This document shows, one piece after another, positions 18,858 to 28,247 of a stretch of 64,000 nucleotides of DNA. Both the position numbers and the translations under genes were made by a program. The first letter of the stretch is position 1; the number at the start of each line of letters is the position of its first letter. The notes beneath the pieces were generated by a model, which did no database searches, was not told where the DNA came from, and saw only the letters and a list, made by a program, of their open reading frames with translations. Source of the stretch: Anatilimnocola floriformis (GTDB lineage Bacteria > Planctomycetota > Planctomycetia > Pirellulales > Pirellulaceae); the NCBI RefSeq assembly GCF_024256385.1, contig NZ_JAMLFW010000001.1, positions 3,162,001-3,226,000 on the forward strand, read 5' to 3'.

Positions 18858-20051
18858 ATGTGTGTCATGCCCATTCTTGGCCTTGAAGGTTGCCAATCGC
18901 AAACTCATTCGCGCGATGTAGTCCGCCGCGGGTTGAATTGTGACCTTGGATCTGCGCGAGATCGAGTCGTGGAGCACATCAGCAATCTGCTCCACATTCA
19001 AGGCCGCATTAGCGGCCACGAGCACCCGTACAACTGGCTCACCGGCACGAACATCAAGCAAACGCCCGGCACGATCACCAATACGATCTCGATGGATCAG
19101 GTGACGGCCGCGCACGTCGGGCCAACGTACGTTTCCTCGCTCGCACTTTCGTTTGAAGATGGCGCCGGCACCCGCACGCTTTCGCGAAACGCCATGGGCG
19201 CGGACATTCCCGCGATCGGCAACTATCGGACAGTCTTCGAGCGATTGTTTCCGCCCGCGGATGCCGGCCAACTGAAGCAAGCGCAAGCTCGCCTCGACCT
19301 GGATAAGAGCATTCTCGATACCGCCCTCGAAGAGACGGGTGATCTCCGCCGACAACTCGGATCGGCTGACCGGCAGCGGCTGGATCAATACCTGGAATCC
19401 ATTCGTGCAGTTGAATTGCGAATGAAAGACAACAAAGAAATCCTGGAACGCGGCCGGCCGAAGTTCGACGAAGCGGCGGTCCGCTTGCAGCCGCAGGGCA
19501 AGAACCGGATGCAGGAGCACATCGAACTGATGATGGACCTGATCGCGCTCGCGTTTCAAACCGATATGACGCGCGTCGTGACCCACAGTTTGGGCGGCGA
19601 AGGAGGCCCGAACTACGACGACTATCGCGACTGGGCTCAGGCCGCCGGCGCCCCCGTCCGCGGCGCCCACGATGTGCATCACAAGGGCTCCGGCAACCGC
19701 GGTGAGGACAATGCCGATGTGAAAGTGCTCGGCCTGCGTGATGAGATGTTCTGCGCTTGCCTAGCCCGATTGATGAACAAGCTGAAAGAAATCGAAGCCA
19801 ACGACGGCACGCTACTTGATCACACCATGCTGCTCTTAGGCGGTTCGCAGATTAGCAGCCATTCGGGCGGCAACTTCCCCATGCTGCTTGCGGGTGGACG
19901 AAAGCTGGGCTTCAAGCATGGCCAACACGTCAAGTTTAAGGGGGGCACGAAACCGGCTTCGGATTTGTATCTAACGATCCTGCAGCAGATGCGCTGCCCA
20001 GTGAAGTCGTTTAAGGAAAGCACCGGCCCCATTTCGGAACTGTTGGCTTAA
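18858..20051 (+). pseudogene. DUF1552 protein with replaced or lost N-terminus
   Basis: From about 18990 onward this is a DUF1552 protein: SGHEHPYNWLTGTNIKQTPG, ISMDQVTAAHVG, LERGRPKFDEAAV, LIALAFQTDMTRVVTHSLGGEGG, HDVHHKGSG, TMLLLGGSQISSHSGGNFPMLLAGG. Complete family members begin with a Tat signal and about 100 more residues before this block. Here the first 40-50 residues (MCVMPILGLEGCQSQTHSRD) do not resemble the family, so the 5' end has probably been deleted or scrambled. The ORF could still be translated from the GTG/ATG near 18858, but export would fail. It lies 13 bp before the DUF1501 gene, its usual partner. Confidence 0.65.
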
Positions 20052-20064
20052 GAAAGAGACTCGG

Positions 20065-21561
20065 ATGCTCAAGATTGATTGCGGTCCAAACTTGCGTATG
20101 TGCGATGGCCTTACCCGGCGATCGTTCATTCAGGCCGGCGCGCTCGGCGTGGGCGGGCTGTCGCTGGCGGATTTGTTCGCCGCTCCTCAGAGCAACAACT
20201 ACGTCAAAGACAAAGCTGTCGTGCTGCTGTTTTTGGGCGGCGGGCCGAGTCAGCATGAGACTTGGGATCCCAAGCCGGATGGACCGGGAACATCCACCAG
20301 CATCGCGGGGCATATTCCCACGATTTTGCCGGGCGTGCGGTTCGCTTCTTATTTTCCGCAGATGGCTGAACTGGCGGACAGGCTGACCATCGTTCGCTCG
20401 TTCCACACACACCACGCGGAACACAACGGCGCTCACAAGCAGATTATGACCGCCGACATCACCATTCCCGATGGCAAGCCGATCAAGCATCCGGGAATGG
20501 GAGCCGTGTATGCCCGTGTCGCCGGCGCGGCCCATTCGCAAACGGGCATGCCCCGGCACGTGCTCATTCCGCCGACGCTCGATCATACGGGCGATCGCGC
20601 CGGCTTCGCGGGTTCGTTTGAATCGGTCGTCGAAGGCTGTCAGCCCGCTTACCTGGGCGCTTCATTCTCGCCTTTTGAGTTCCAGGTGCCGATGGCCGAA
20701 GGAATAGCGAAAGACGGCAAGAAGAAACGGAAGAACGACGAGGCGTCCGAAAATCCGCTCATCGGCGATCTGCAACCGCAGATCGCGGCGAGTCGTCTGA
20801 ACTCGCGATTGGAGCTGCTCAAGCAGTTCGATCAGCTCAACCGGCGATTAGACAGCAGCGAAGCGATGCAGGCCGTCAATGCTAACACCGCTCGCGCCCT
20901 CGAAGTGCTGCGGGGCGGAGAAGTGCGCGACGCGTTGGATTTAGCCAAAGAGAATCCTCGCATCCTCGCCGCGTACGATACCGAACGCTTCCGCAATTAT
21001 CGCTGCAACGATCAGTCGAAGTTCGAACGGAGCGGACCGTCGATCGGCATCTCGCTCGGCCGACAACTCCTGATGGCACGCCGGCTCTGCGAAGCGGGCT
21101 GTGGCTTTGTAACGGTGATTCATTCCAACTGGGATTTTCACGCCCGCAAAGGCATTCCAAACATACCGGAAGGTATGAGCATCCTCGCGCCGCCCCTCGA
21201 TCATGCGGTAGGGGCGTTTTTGCGAGATGTTCACGATCGCGGTCTGGACGACAAGATCCTGCTCGTGATTACAGGCGAATTCGGCCGCACTCCGTCCCTG
21301 GACGAAAATCTCGGCCGCCATCACTGGCCGCGGTTATGCCCTTTGGTGTTCGCCGGCGGCGGGCTGAAGCATGGTCAGGTGGTCGGCGAATCGGACCGAC
21401 GCGGTGGCGAACCCGCTGACAATCCCTATTCGATCGACGATTTGCATTCGACAATCATGCACGCGATGTTCGACGTTGGCAAACTTCGACTCGACACCGG
21501 ACTGCCGAAGATTGTGATGGAACGCGCCAGCCGCGGTCGACAAATTGCTGAAATGTTCTGA
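20065..21561 (+). CDS. Tat-exported DUF1501 protein
   Basis: A 498-residue DUF1501 (sulfatase-fold, function unknown) protein. The N-terminus has a twin-arginine signal TRRSFIQAGALGVGGLSLADL. Family blocks are VVLLFLGGGPSQHETWDPKPD, FHTHHAEHNGAHKQIMT, GCGFVTVIHSNWDFHA, LLVITGEFGRTP and GRHHWPRLCPLVFAGGG with a final YSIDDLHSTIMHAMF. In Planctomycetes these genes accompany DUF1549/DUF1553 or DUF1552 genes and are thought to take part in secreted catabolic complexes. It is intact and close to the damaged DUF1552 gene, so the pair was probably one operon. Confidence 0.9.
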   Translation: MLKIDCGPNLRMCDGLTRRSFIQAGALGVGGLSLADLFAAPQSNNYVKDKAVVLLFLGGGPSQHETWDPKPDGPGTSTSIAGHIPTILPGVRFASYFPQMAELADRLTIVRSFHTHHAEHNGAHKQIMTADITIPDGKPIKHPGMGAVYARVAGAAHSQTGMPRHVLIPPTLDHTGDRAGFAGSFESVVEGCQPAYLGASFSPFEFQVPMAEGIAKDGKKKRKNDEASENPLIGDLQPQIAASRLNSRLELLKQFDQLNRRLDSSEAMQAVNANTARALEVLRGGEVRDALDLAKENPRILAAYDTERFRNYRCNDQSKFERSGPSIGISLGRQLLMARRLCEAGCGFVTVIHSNWDFHARKGIPNIPEGMSILAPPLDHAVGAFLRDVHDRGLDDKILLVITGEFGRTPSLDENLGRHHWPRLCPLVFAGGGLKHGQVVGESDRRGGEPADNPYSIDDLHSTIMHAMFDVGKLRLDTGLPKIVMERASRGRQIAEMF

Positions 21562-21686
21562 AGAAGTTAATCTCGGGTCACTCGGTTATCGCAAATCCAG
21601 AGTGGCCTCCCACCGCGGTTGCAGTATTTCTCACCGGCGCGTTTGTCGGTGTGCCGTCCAGTGCGGCCGACTCAGCGTGGCCCGCG

Positions 21687-22898
21687 TCATTTTATCTCCG
21701 CGGCTGTAGAAACAACAATCGTATGCGGACGGGAGGATCGTGTCGCGTCAGTTCCGATGGCTTTGAAAATGATCGAGTGAATGCCCGGCGTTAGCGGACC
21801 GACTTCCACCTCCCACGGCTCTTCGGTAATCGTGGCCAGGTGGACGTCGCCATTCCAGACTTCGATCTTGGTCGGCTTGTCCCCGGCGATCTTGCCGACA
21901 AACTTTAGCCGCCGATCGGCTGGTTGGATCGCGAACTTCTGCCCGTCTCCCAGCCCGGCGGGCTCGGTAATCTGCACTTCGCGGCTGGCGGAGACGAACG
22001 CCTGCCAGACCGCGGCCGCGCGGCCCGAGGGGAGCCACACCGCCGAAGAACGGTCGCCCGTAAACCGGTCGTAAGGCGCAGCCGCTGGGGCCGTCGATAC
22101 TGGCTTGTTCTTGACCCATTCGATGGGCCCGCTCAACCAGCCACTGACAAGGGGGAATGGTTTGAGCACGGCCCCTTCCCCCGGGTGCGCGTCGACCGGC
22201 AGACGGGTGCGGATCACGTCATCGAAGAACACGAACGACAAGTTGTTGGCCTGACCGAACTCGTGCCCGCGGCCCCACTGGACCGCGATCGCCCACCGTG
22301 CCTCTTCACTCCGCTCGCCTGGCAGTTTCTGCAACAGCTTCTCCAGCTGCGTGCCATCCTTGTCGCCAAACACAGTGAGCACGGGAATCTGCCGCGTCGC
22401 CGGCGATGTGGGCCCGACCTCCAGGCAAACAGGCGAGCTGGCAATCGTTCTGGCAGGCATCAATTCTGCCAGCTGCATGCTCATACCGCCACCGCGAGAC
22501 ATTCCCAGAAAACACAGCGGCATCGACGCGAGTTCACTGTGGCCTGTTTCAGTTGCAGCGTGCTTCAGTCCCTTTTCCAGCAGAAGGTACTCATCCTTCT
22601 TCACGGCGTCGAAATCGGCCTGCACGTAGGCGAAACCCCAGTGGCGGCAGGCCGCCTGCCAGTGCGGGCTGACCTCTTCCATCTTCGCGAACGGGTTACA
22701 GATGGCGCCGCGCACCGTTTTGACTCCAGCAGGAACCCAGACGGTAAACTCAGCCTTATCCTGCGGACCGCCCAGCACCGACACCCGCGATCGCGGCGTC
22801 TTAAGCGGCAGCTCTATCTTAATCTGCCGATCGTCGGCCTGAGCCGCCGGCAAGAGCGTGCCAATCAACAGCACCCATGAGCAAATCCGTTTCAGCAT
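21687..22898 (-). CDS. Secreted alpha/beta-hydrolase-like protein
   Basis: About 403 residues with a signal peptide (MLKRICSWVLLIGTLLPAAQA). The N-terminal half is an alpha/beta hydrolase: VRGAICNPFAK (oxyanion region), nucleophile elbow GMSRGGGMS, VFGDKDGTQLEKL (acid), and GRGHEFGQ (His). The C-terminal portion reads like an immunoglobulin-like module (KIEVWNGDVHLATITEEPWEVEVGPLTPGIHSI). Substrate unknown. The Met at 22898 was chosen over 22982 because the signal peptide begins there. It is convergent with the DUF1501 gene and is the last recognisable chromosomal gene before the integrative element. Confidence 0.75.
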   Translation of the reverse strand: MLKRICSWVLLIGTLLPAAQADDRQIKIELPLKTPRSRVSVLGGPQDKAEFTVWVPAGVKTVRGAICNPFAKMEEVSPHWQAACRHWGFAYVQADFDAVKKDEYLLLEKGLKHAATETGHSELASMPLCFLGMSRGGGMSMQLAELMPARTIASSPVCLEVGPTSPATRQIPVLTVFGDKDGTQLEKLLQKLPGERSEEARWAIAVQWGRGHEFGQANNLSFVFFDDVIRTRLPVDAHPGEGAVLKPFPLVSGWLSGPIEWVKNKPVSTAPAAAPYDRFTGDRSSAVWLPSGRAAAVWQAFVSASREVQITEPAGLGDGQKFAIQPADRRLKFVGKIAGDKPTKIEVWNGDVHLATITEEPWEVEVGPLTPGIHSIIFKAIGTDATRSSRPHTIVVSTAAEIK

Positions 22899-23223
22899 CG
22901 TGCGGTCCTCAGCCCCGGGACTTTCAGCGCTGCTCGTCTGCAGCGGACGCCCCATGATTGACTTGGCGAGATGCAATTGCAACTTATGCGAATCACCAGC
23001 GCATCAAAAATATGGAGCAATCGGCTCGCCGCACAGTGAACGCTTTTCATCAATTGAAATTCCAAACATAGGACCGTACGGAGGAATACGGACGAATCAG
23101 CTCGAATACTACTTTTCCTCGCAAATCTCGCTTCGCTTCGCAACGCCTTGCAAAACAGCAGATTCTCTCTAAGATCAAACTCAGCAAGGACGTGAGATCA
23201 TTCGGCGGCTGGACTAGTCCCGT
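22899..23223. other. Non-coding left flank of the integrative element
   Basis: About 325 bp between the hydrolase start and the left attachment core. It is more AT-rich than the preceding genes, and I see no credible gene on either strand. The 3' part (about 23190-23223) is not the 5' half of a tRNA: no sequence complementary to the acceptor strand TGGGTGT, and no D-arm, precedes the tRNA fragment that starts at 23224. It should contain the promoter of the hydrolase gene, but no clear -35/-10 pair stands out. Confidence 0.5.
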
Positions 23224-23265
23224 CTACGGAACCGAAGGTTGGAGGTTCGAGCCCTCCTGGGTGTA
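23224..23265 (+). repeat. Left att site: tRNA-Arg-like 3' half starting at the anticodon loop
   Basis: The 42 nt parse exactly as a tRNA 3' half: loop CTACGGA (anticodon ACG with T33), 3' anticodon stem ACCGA, variable AGGTT, T-stem GGAGG, T-loop TTCGAGC, T-stem CCTCC, acceptor strand TGGGTGT and A. T-stem pairing is perfect. No 5' tRNA half is found upstream, so this is not a functional gene here. The first 15 nt recur at 36135-36149. Many tyrosine integrases recombine at the anticodon loop and carry the tRNA 3' half to rebuild the gene. Confidence 0.72.
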
Positions 23266-23336
23266 CTTTTAAGTCCTGATATGCAAAGGACTTGCGATGC
23301 GTTTCTGAAAAGCAGTTCGGCGGGCGAATCCGGCGT

Positions 23337-24815
23337 TCAGATATTTTCAGAAACGCCGCCCTCTCCAGCAGCCTTCAAAGGCTTTTTTTCACCGTTTGTC
23401 GGCTGCAAAATCTGGCCCAGTTCTGCCGCCAGTTTGCCCACTAAGGACCAATCCTCTGCAACACTGGCTGCGGATAGCCGGCGCTTCAAGTCGTCCTCCG
23501 TGCTTTCGGGACGATAACCGTAACGAATGGCCACATTTTGCGGCAGACTTAGAACAATTCGGTGATACGCTCGGTTGCTCGCCTGACGTAACTGTTCTTC
23601 TTCCACCGATGTGTAATGAGCTGTCATGACCGCCTCGGTCAATTTTGCATCCTTCGCAACCAAGCGGCTTACGTCTTCACCTCGCAGTGCATGCTGGAGT
23701 GAGGTCTTTCGGAGCGCATGTGTGGTTGCTTCTTGGCGATTCGTCTCTTTCGCCCATTGAGTGATTCGTTCGTGGAACCAACTTGCGAACGCTGAGGGCG
23801 AGAACTCGCCATTAACTTGGGCAGCAATTCGTTTCTGGTCCGCTTGCAGGTAATACGAGCGCAACTGATCACTATACGAGGCGAAGACAAACGGGCTGGC
23901 AGTCCTTATCGCCTGAAGTTCTTCAATTAACCCAAGAGGCAACCTCGCCCACTTGACCATTCCCCATTTTCCCACAATCCGAAAATGCCATTCCTGTCCA
24001 ATTGGCCGAGAATCATCCCAAGACAAATTGGTGAACTCGGAAAGCCGGGTCCAACTCCAAAGGCATGTTTTCACGGCTGCGGCGGCGACTGCTATCCCAG
24101 CCCATTCACCTTCGAGAAAATCAATAATCGAAAGCAGTTCTTCGTTGCTCAGGTGCCGTTTTGGCTTCTCCGCTGCGACAATCGGATTGTACTTCCGCCA
24201 CGGATTGGATTGCAGTAGCTTTTCAGTCGGCACGACGCCTCTGACGCATTTCCTTCCGCCGTTGATGTTGGCTCTCTCAAACGCTGCAGCGAGTGCAGTT
24301 GACCACTTGGCCACGGTGTTCGAGCTGAGGTTGGCTACCCCATCCTTCTTCGCCTTCGGATAGGATAATCGCCAGCTTTTAGGCAACTTTAGTGCGGCCT
24401 TTTCAAACCGTGAGCAATCATCCGGGGTAGCGAGACTGACTGCCGGAAGTTTGGAGATACGCTTAAAGGCGTCGATTGCCTCTAGGCAACTCTTTAGTGA
24501 CTTGGCAGATCGTAGTGCGCTACTCTTTGACTGTTTTAGGCTGAAATGATGACGCTGAATCTCTTGGAATTCTTCATCCGAAAGAATACCTTCCGCTGGC
24601 ATTGGCCGCTCACCTCCATTTCGCAGCATTGTTTCAGCCACGGCCACCGCCGCCGTAAGTTCACGTTCGCCGGTACTTTTGCTGTTACCGAGTCCGGCCC
24701 AATAGACGTACCACGCCTTCATCCGCCCGCTGGGCGGATGAAGGGTTACTGAGATTGGCGACCCATCAATGACGACGGTGATTCGTTTCGGTTCGATCTT
24801 CGGCTTTCGTGGCAT
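23337..24815 (-). CDS. Tyrosine recombinase / site-specific integrase
   Basis: A 492-residue integrase. The start MPRKPKIEPK at 24815 has a strong AAAGGAGG site just upstream; the longer open frame (to 25097) overlaps the next gene. The N-terminal half carries a SAM-like arm/core-binding region (SLKSCLEAIDAFKRI and WSTALAAAFERANI). The catalytic half shows the box I Arg (CLWSWTRLSEFTNLSW), the box II HxxR (THALRKTSLQHAL), the His and the nucleophile Tyr (MTAHYTSVEEE). It should catalyse integration and excision of the element; its 3' end is 72 bp from the left att site, the usual arrangement. Confidence 0.93.
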   Translation of the reverse strand: MPRKPKIEPKRITVVIDGSPISVTLHPPSGRMKAWYVYWAGLGNSKSTGERELTAAVAVAETMLRNGGERPMPAEGILSDEEFQEIQRHHFSLKQSKSSALRSAKSLKSCLEAIDAFKRISKLPAVSLATPDDCSRFEKAALKLPKSWRLSYPKAKKDGVANLSSNTVAKWSTALAAAFERANINGGRKCVRGVVPTEKLLQSNPWRKYNPIVAAEKPKRHLSNEELLSIIDFLEGEWAGIAVAAAAVKTCLWSWTRLSEFTNLSWDDSRPIGQEWHFRIVGKWGMVKWARLPLGLIEELQAIRTASPFVFASYSDQLRSYYLQADQKRIAAQVNGEFSPSAFASWFHERITQWAKETNRQEATTHALRKTSLQHALRGEDVSRLVAKDAKLTEAVMTAHYTSVEEEQLRQASNRAYHRIVLSLPQNVAIRYGYRPESTEDDLKRRLSAASVAEDWSLVGKLAAELGQILQPTNGEKKPLKAAGEGGVSENI

Positions 24816-24864
24816 CGGTATTCCTCCTTTGGTTCGACAGCTAGACGCCCGTCGGACAAAAAAA

Positions 24865-25128
24865 TCAGCGCTGTTCGATCCACCGGTCGATGCGATCACG
24901 AAAGAACTTCCACGGTTTGCCTGTCCCGGTGCCGGGAACAAGGCAGTGATGAGGAATTGCGCCTTCCCGAACCATGACAGCCACGTAGTCGGTCGTGCAG
25001 CCCAGACGCTCCGCAACGTAGGGAGTTCCGACCTTATCCGGCGGCGGCGGATCAAAATGATCGGCGATGCGAGCGAGATTCGCAGCGATGTCAGCAAAAA
25101 CTGAACTTAGTTCGTCGGACTTCTTCAT
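24865..25128 (-). CDS. Excisionase-like helix-turn-helix protein
   Basis: An 87-residue protein with a MerR/excisionase-type winged helix: TPYVAERLGCTTDYVAVMVREGAIPHHCL, then PWKFFRDRIDRWIEQ. That is the common helix-turn-helix, wing and DNA-recognition order of AlpA/Xis-like proteins. It lies 49 bp upstream of the integrase on the same strand, as recombination-directionality factors often do. An in vivo role in excision or in controlling the integrase is inferred from position and fold only. Confidence 0.78.
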   Translation of the reverse strand: MKKSDELSSVFADIAANLARIADHFDPPPPDKVGTPYVAERLGCTTDYVAVMVREGAIPHHCLVPGTGTGKPWKFFRDRIDRWIEQR

Positions 25129-25291
25129 GGCTATCTGACCGCAAGGACTGGTGAAACAGTTGTCTCGCCCAATTCATAGCGATCAGTTCCGCACGATAGA
25201 AGTTGAAACAGGCATAGTTGTGCAATAGTGTGCAGAACTGTGCATCACAGGCCGTCGCTGAGTTCCAAGTGCGATCCGCAGAAGCTTTTCG

Positions 25292-26056
25292 TCACCTCTT
25301 GTGCAAACGATCTGACGGCACTTGGTAGAGGCTGCCCAGCTTTCTGTTCGGTATCTTCTGTTTCTTCAGATAATCTCGCATTGTATTCCGGTGAACGCCA
25401 ATTCGATTGGCCAATTGTTCGACCGTCATGGCCTGACTCCATTCGATATCCGGCGATTCTGGGGTCATTTGACCACATGCCTCGAACGCTTTTGGCATTG
25501 GGCCACGCACCAGTTGGAATTGACCTCCTCTGTGCCTCACCCAAGACCAGCCTGACTCGCTAACAAACTCGGCGATGCGATCTGGAGACTGCGAGAGCGC
25601 AACGCAAATCAGCAAGTCGCCGTCGAGCGCACCCAGATACTCTCCAAGCAAGTTCAGTTGGTGAATCACATCAGGTGACTCGTCGATCCGCCTCGAAAAC
25701 GTCCCCAGTTCTTGCCGAGGGTTGAAGAAAAAGTCCGCATCCTGAATCGATGCGACGAACTGACATCTCGATTGCACGCCACAGTAAGCCTCGACGGCAT
25801 CTACAAAGTGCGCCGCTGAAACGGCTTCCACACCGAGGCGATCAGAGTAGATCGCCTCCGCCCTTTCTGAGACGAATTTTCCTGAATCGCCGAGTGCAAC
25901 TGCATTTTTCCGGTCGAAAACGATGATTCTGGAATCGCTATCCTCTGCGAGCTTGGCCAGCAGTTTCAACACGTCACTCCGAAGGCCATCGAACGCTTGG
26001 CCGACGCCTTCCGGTTGGTACATCACTTCTGGCGCTGTAGTGACAAGGACGATCAC
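25292..26056 (-). CDS. Unknown protein with C-terminal helix-turn-helix
   Basis: A 254-residue protein starting at a GTG (26056) with GGAG about 6 nt upstream. The N-terminal 190 residues (VLVTTAPEVMYQPEGVG, RIIVFDRKNAVALG, CQFVASIQDADFFF) resemble an alpha/beta fold but match no family that I recognise. The last 45 residues form a compact HTH (MTVEQLANRIGVHRNTMRDYLKKQKIPNRKLG). A regulator or replication/partition accessory protein of the element is possible; function unknown. It is co-oriented with the HTH and integrase genes. Confidence 0.6.
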   Translation of the reverse strand: MIVLVTTAPEVMYQPEGVGQAFDGLRSDVLKLLAKLAEDSDSRIIVFDRKNAVALGDSGKFVSERAEAIYSDRLGVEAVSAAHFVDAVEAYCGVQSRCQFVASIQDADFFFNPRQELGTFSRRIDESPDVIHQLNLLGEYLGALDGDLLICVALSQSPDRIAEFVSESGWSWVRHRGGQFQLVRGPMPKAFEACGQMTPESPDIEWSQAMTVEQLANRIGVHRNTMRDYLKKQKIPNRKLGSLYQVPSDRLHKR

Positions 26057-26328
26057 GATCTACTCCGGTACGCATTGTTTGGGCTTGCCTTTCAGCAACG
26101 ATTTCGTCGCTGCACAACGATGCACATTGTTGCACAACGAGTAGGAAATTGCGTAGTCGGCCACCCGTGAAACTCACACAATGCCAAGGCAAGATCGAGG
26201 CCGCTTCATCATGGCGGTACGCTCGCTTTTCCGACTTTCCGACTTTCCGCCGAAGGGGACTTGAAACCATGCCCAACGAAGCCATCCTCTAACAGATCGC
26301 CAGACGAACAGCGGTTGTCCGTGAAAGC

Positions 26329-26862
26329 GTGCGTGCCGTGTCGCAAGGGTATTGCCCAGCCTTCTTTCTTCACGGCCCAGCCGGACACGGAAAAAGCCAT
26401 GCTGTGATCGCCCAACTTGACGATGATCCCGGCCCCAAGAAGTGGATTCACCACAACAGCCATGTCACAGCAGCGGCCCTTTGCGATGCGCTCTACTATG
26501 GCTCAGACCGAGTTCATCTATTTGAAGACTGCGAGCATCTGTACAAGGATAAGATCGCCGCCGGGTTGCTACGCAGTGCCTGCGCCGCAACATGTGGCAA
26601 GATTCGGCTTGTGACCTATGAAACGAAACGCAAACTTTACCGCTTCGCATTCGACGGCGGCATCATCATCGTAAGCAACGAGTCATTAGCAATCCAGGTC
26701 GAACGCAGGGACGAGCGACTCGACCGAGAGCGACTAATTGCAAGACAGTGCTTCGACAGCGGAAATGACACTATTGAACGACTCGCCAAATGGAACGCCG
26801 CAACCGGCAAAGGCAAACAGGCATTCTACGACCGCCTAAAAGAGATTAACGCCGATGCCTAA
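26329..26862 (+). CDS. P-loop ATPase, probably 5'-disrupted by a stop codon
   Basis: About 177 residues with Walker A (HGPAGHGKSHAV), a Walker B-like VHLFEDCEHLY, a sensor-like IIIVSN, and a C-terminal KQAFYDRLKEI. It is a small AAA/RecA-like ATPase of the kind found on planctomycete and phage elements. Family-like sequence (QIARRTAVVRESVRAVSQGY) extends upstream of the GTG at 26329 to 26293, but a TAA at 26290-26292 separates it from an in-frame ATG (26269, MPNEAIL). So the gene either restarts internally or is a nonsense pseudogene. No good ribosome site precedes 26329. Confidence 0.6.
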   Translation: MRAVSQGYCPAFFLHGPAGHGKSHAVIAQLDDDPGPKKWIHHNSHVTAAALCDALYYGSDRVHLFEDCEHLYKDKIAAGLLRSACAATCGKIRLVTYETKRKLYRFAFDGGIIIVSNESLAIQVERRDERLDRERLIARQCFDSGNDTIERLAKWNAATGKGKQAFYDRLKEINADA

Positions 26863-27036
26863 CACCTCACTGGCAAAAGCGGAAAGCCGGAATTTCAATT
26901 TTTACTTGTAAAACATTTTATGCCATCGCACTACCGCACATGCTACTAGCAGTAATCGATATTTTGTATTGCGCCGCAATCTATTAGAACTACACTCGTC
27001 ACGACGCAACATAACACACATTCGGGATTACCATAA

Positions 27037-27873
27037 ATGACACCACAAACCTCACAAGTACGACAATTATTTCCGTGGGTAGGATCGAAATGGCGAATGA
27101 TGCCACGACTCGTTCCGCTGATGCCGTATCATGTCCGGTACGTTTCACTTTTCGGCGGATCTGCAGCGGACGTCCTTCGCAAGCCTCGTTCAAAGGAAGA
27201 GGTCTACAATGACCTCGACAAGGATGTAGTAAACATTTTCTCCGTATTACAGGAACCGACGAAACGCAAGCAACTCTCTTGTCGCCTCGAATACACGCCC
27301 TATAGTCGGTTTCAGTTCGCCCAATGTATTGACATGGTTCACTCAAATGAGTCCGACCAGATCAAGCGAGCCTGGGCATTTATGGTGTGCGCCATATTCG
27401 GGTTCACCGGCAAGGCTCCGTCACTTGCGACGGCAGGTGGCTTCGCCGTCAACTTGCAGATGCCTTCCTCACACCGCTGGAGCCATATCTCCGCAAATGT
27501 AGCGGCCGTCGCCCGCCGGTTTCGTAGCATCCTGATCGAGAATCGACCTTGGGAGCAGGTGCTAAAGCGCCATGATGGCCCCGACACGTTCATCTACGCT
27601 GATCCGCCTTACGTAAGCAGCACCCGTGTTAACAAAAAGATGTATTCGTCAGAGTTCAGCGACAAAGATCATCAGGCGCTGCTGCAAGCCTTGAACCGGA
27701 CAGAAGCAAAAGTGATGATTTCTGGTTATCCACACCCACTTTACGACGAACTGCTTGGCGGTTGGCGGCGGCATGACTTTGAAGTGCGCTGCACGATCTC
27801 CCCGAAACGAAAGAAGCCACGACGAACGGAAGTCGTGTGGCTCAATTATGACCAGCACGGACGCCGCCTTTAA
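27037..27873 (+). CDS. Dam-type DNA adenine methyltransferase (D12 class)
   Basis: A 278-residue N6-adenine methylase of the D12 group. The SAM-binding motif I is FPWVGSKWRM. The second block is VSLFGGSAADVLRKPRSKEEVYNDLD. The catalytic motif DPPYVSSTR lies at about residue 189, and the C-terminal block is KVMISGYPHPLY then EVVWLNY. No restriction enzyme is adjacent, so it appears orphan, as on many phages and integrative elements, where methylation protects DNA or controls replication. The recognition sequence cannot be predicted here. Preceded by a long AT-rich stretch that should hold its promoter. Confidence 0.92.
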   Translation: MTPQTSQVRQLFPWVGSKWRMMPRLVPLMPYHVRYVSLFGGSAADVLRKPRSKEEVYNDLDKDVVNIFSVLQEPTKRKQLSCRLEYTPYSRFQFAQCIDMVHSNESDQIKRAWAFMVCAIFGFTGKAPSLATAGGFAVNLQMPSSHRWSHISANVAAVARRFRSILIENRPWEQVLKRHDGPDTFIYADPPYVSSTRVNKKMYSSEFSDKDHQALLQALNRTEAKVMISGYPHPLYDELLGGWRRHDFEVRCTISPKRKKPRRTEVVWLNYDQHGRRL

Positions 27874-27890
27874 TCCCCGGAGCAATCAAA

Positions 27891-28247
27891 ATGTTGATCA
27901 ACGAAAGCGAAGTCCCTGCGGACAACTGGACACTCGACCAACTCGGAGCATACTGCGTCAGCCGCCAACCACCACGCCGTCGTCGCCCGCACTCGCAACC
28001 ACGACGACGGAACAACAAGGTGATTGAACTGCCGAGGAGAAAGGCGATTGCATTTGCATTTATCATCCGTAGGATAATTTCCCCAAAGGTTTATGACAGA
28101 TTTAAGAGGAAGACTTATTATCAGCAAAAGCCGTCACTCAATGCAGTTTACCGTGCAAAACCCGGCACTCGATTTGCAAAACCCGACACTCCCGCAATTG
28201 TGCGGATGACGACTTTGGAATCGTTGGTCGGCAATCGAACTTATTAA
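27891..28247 (+). CDS. Small hypothetical protein, possibly truncated
   Basis: Up to 118 residues. The N-terminus MLINESEVPADNWTLDQLGAYCVSRQ looks like a real small-protein start. After about residue 30 the composition becomes strongly basic and then non-protein-like, and the last 40 codons coincide with a set of iteron-like repeats. I therefore suspect a decayed gene whose real similarity covers only the first part. It begins 17 bp after the methylase stop. No family recognised. Confidence 0.3.
   Translation: MLINESEVPADNWTLDQLGAYCVSRQPPRRRRPHSQPRRRNNKVIELPRRKAIAFAFIIRRIISPKVYDRFKRKTYYQQKPSLNAVYRAKPGTRFAKPDTPAIVRMTTLESLVGNRTY

Noticed and set aside
21562-21686. Remnant of a secreted-protein start on the plus strand (signal-like GAFVGVPSSAAD)
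   Set aside because: No start codon with a ribosome site and no continuation; too short to support as a gene.
23190-23265. A complete tRNA-Arg gene
   Set aside because: The 3' half is perfect, but no acceptor complement, D-arm or 5' anticodon stem precedes it.
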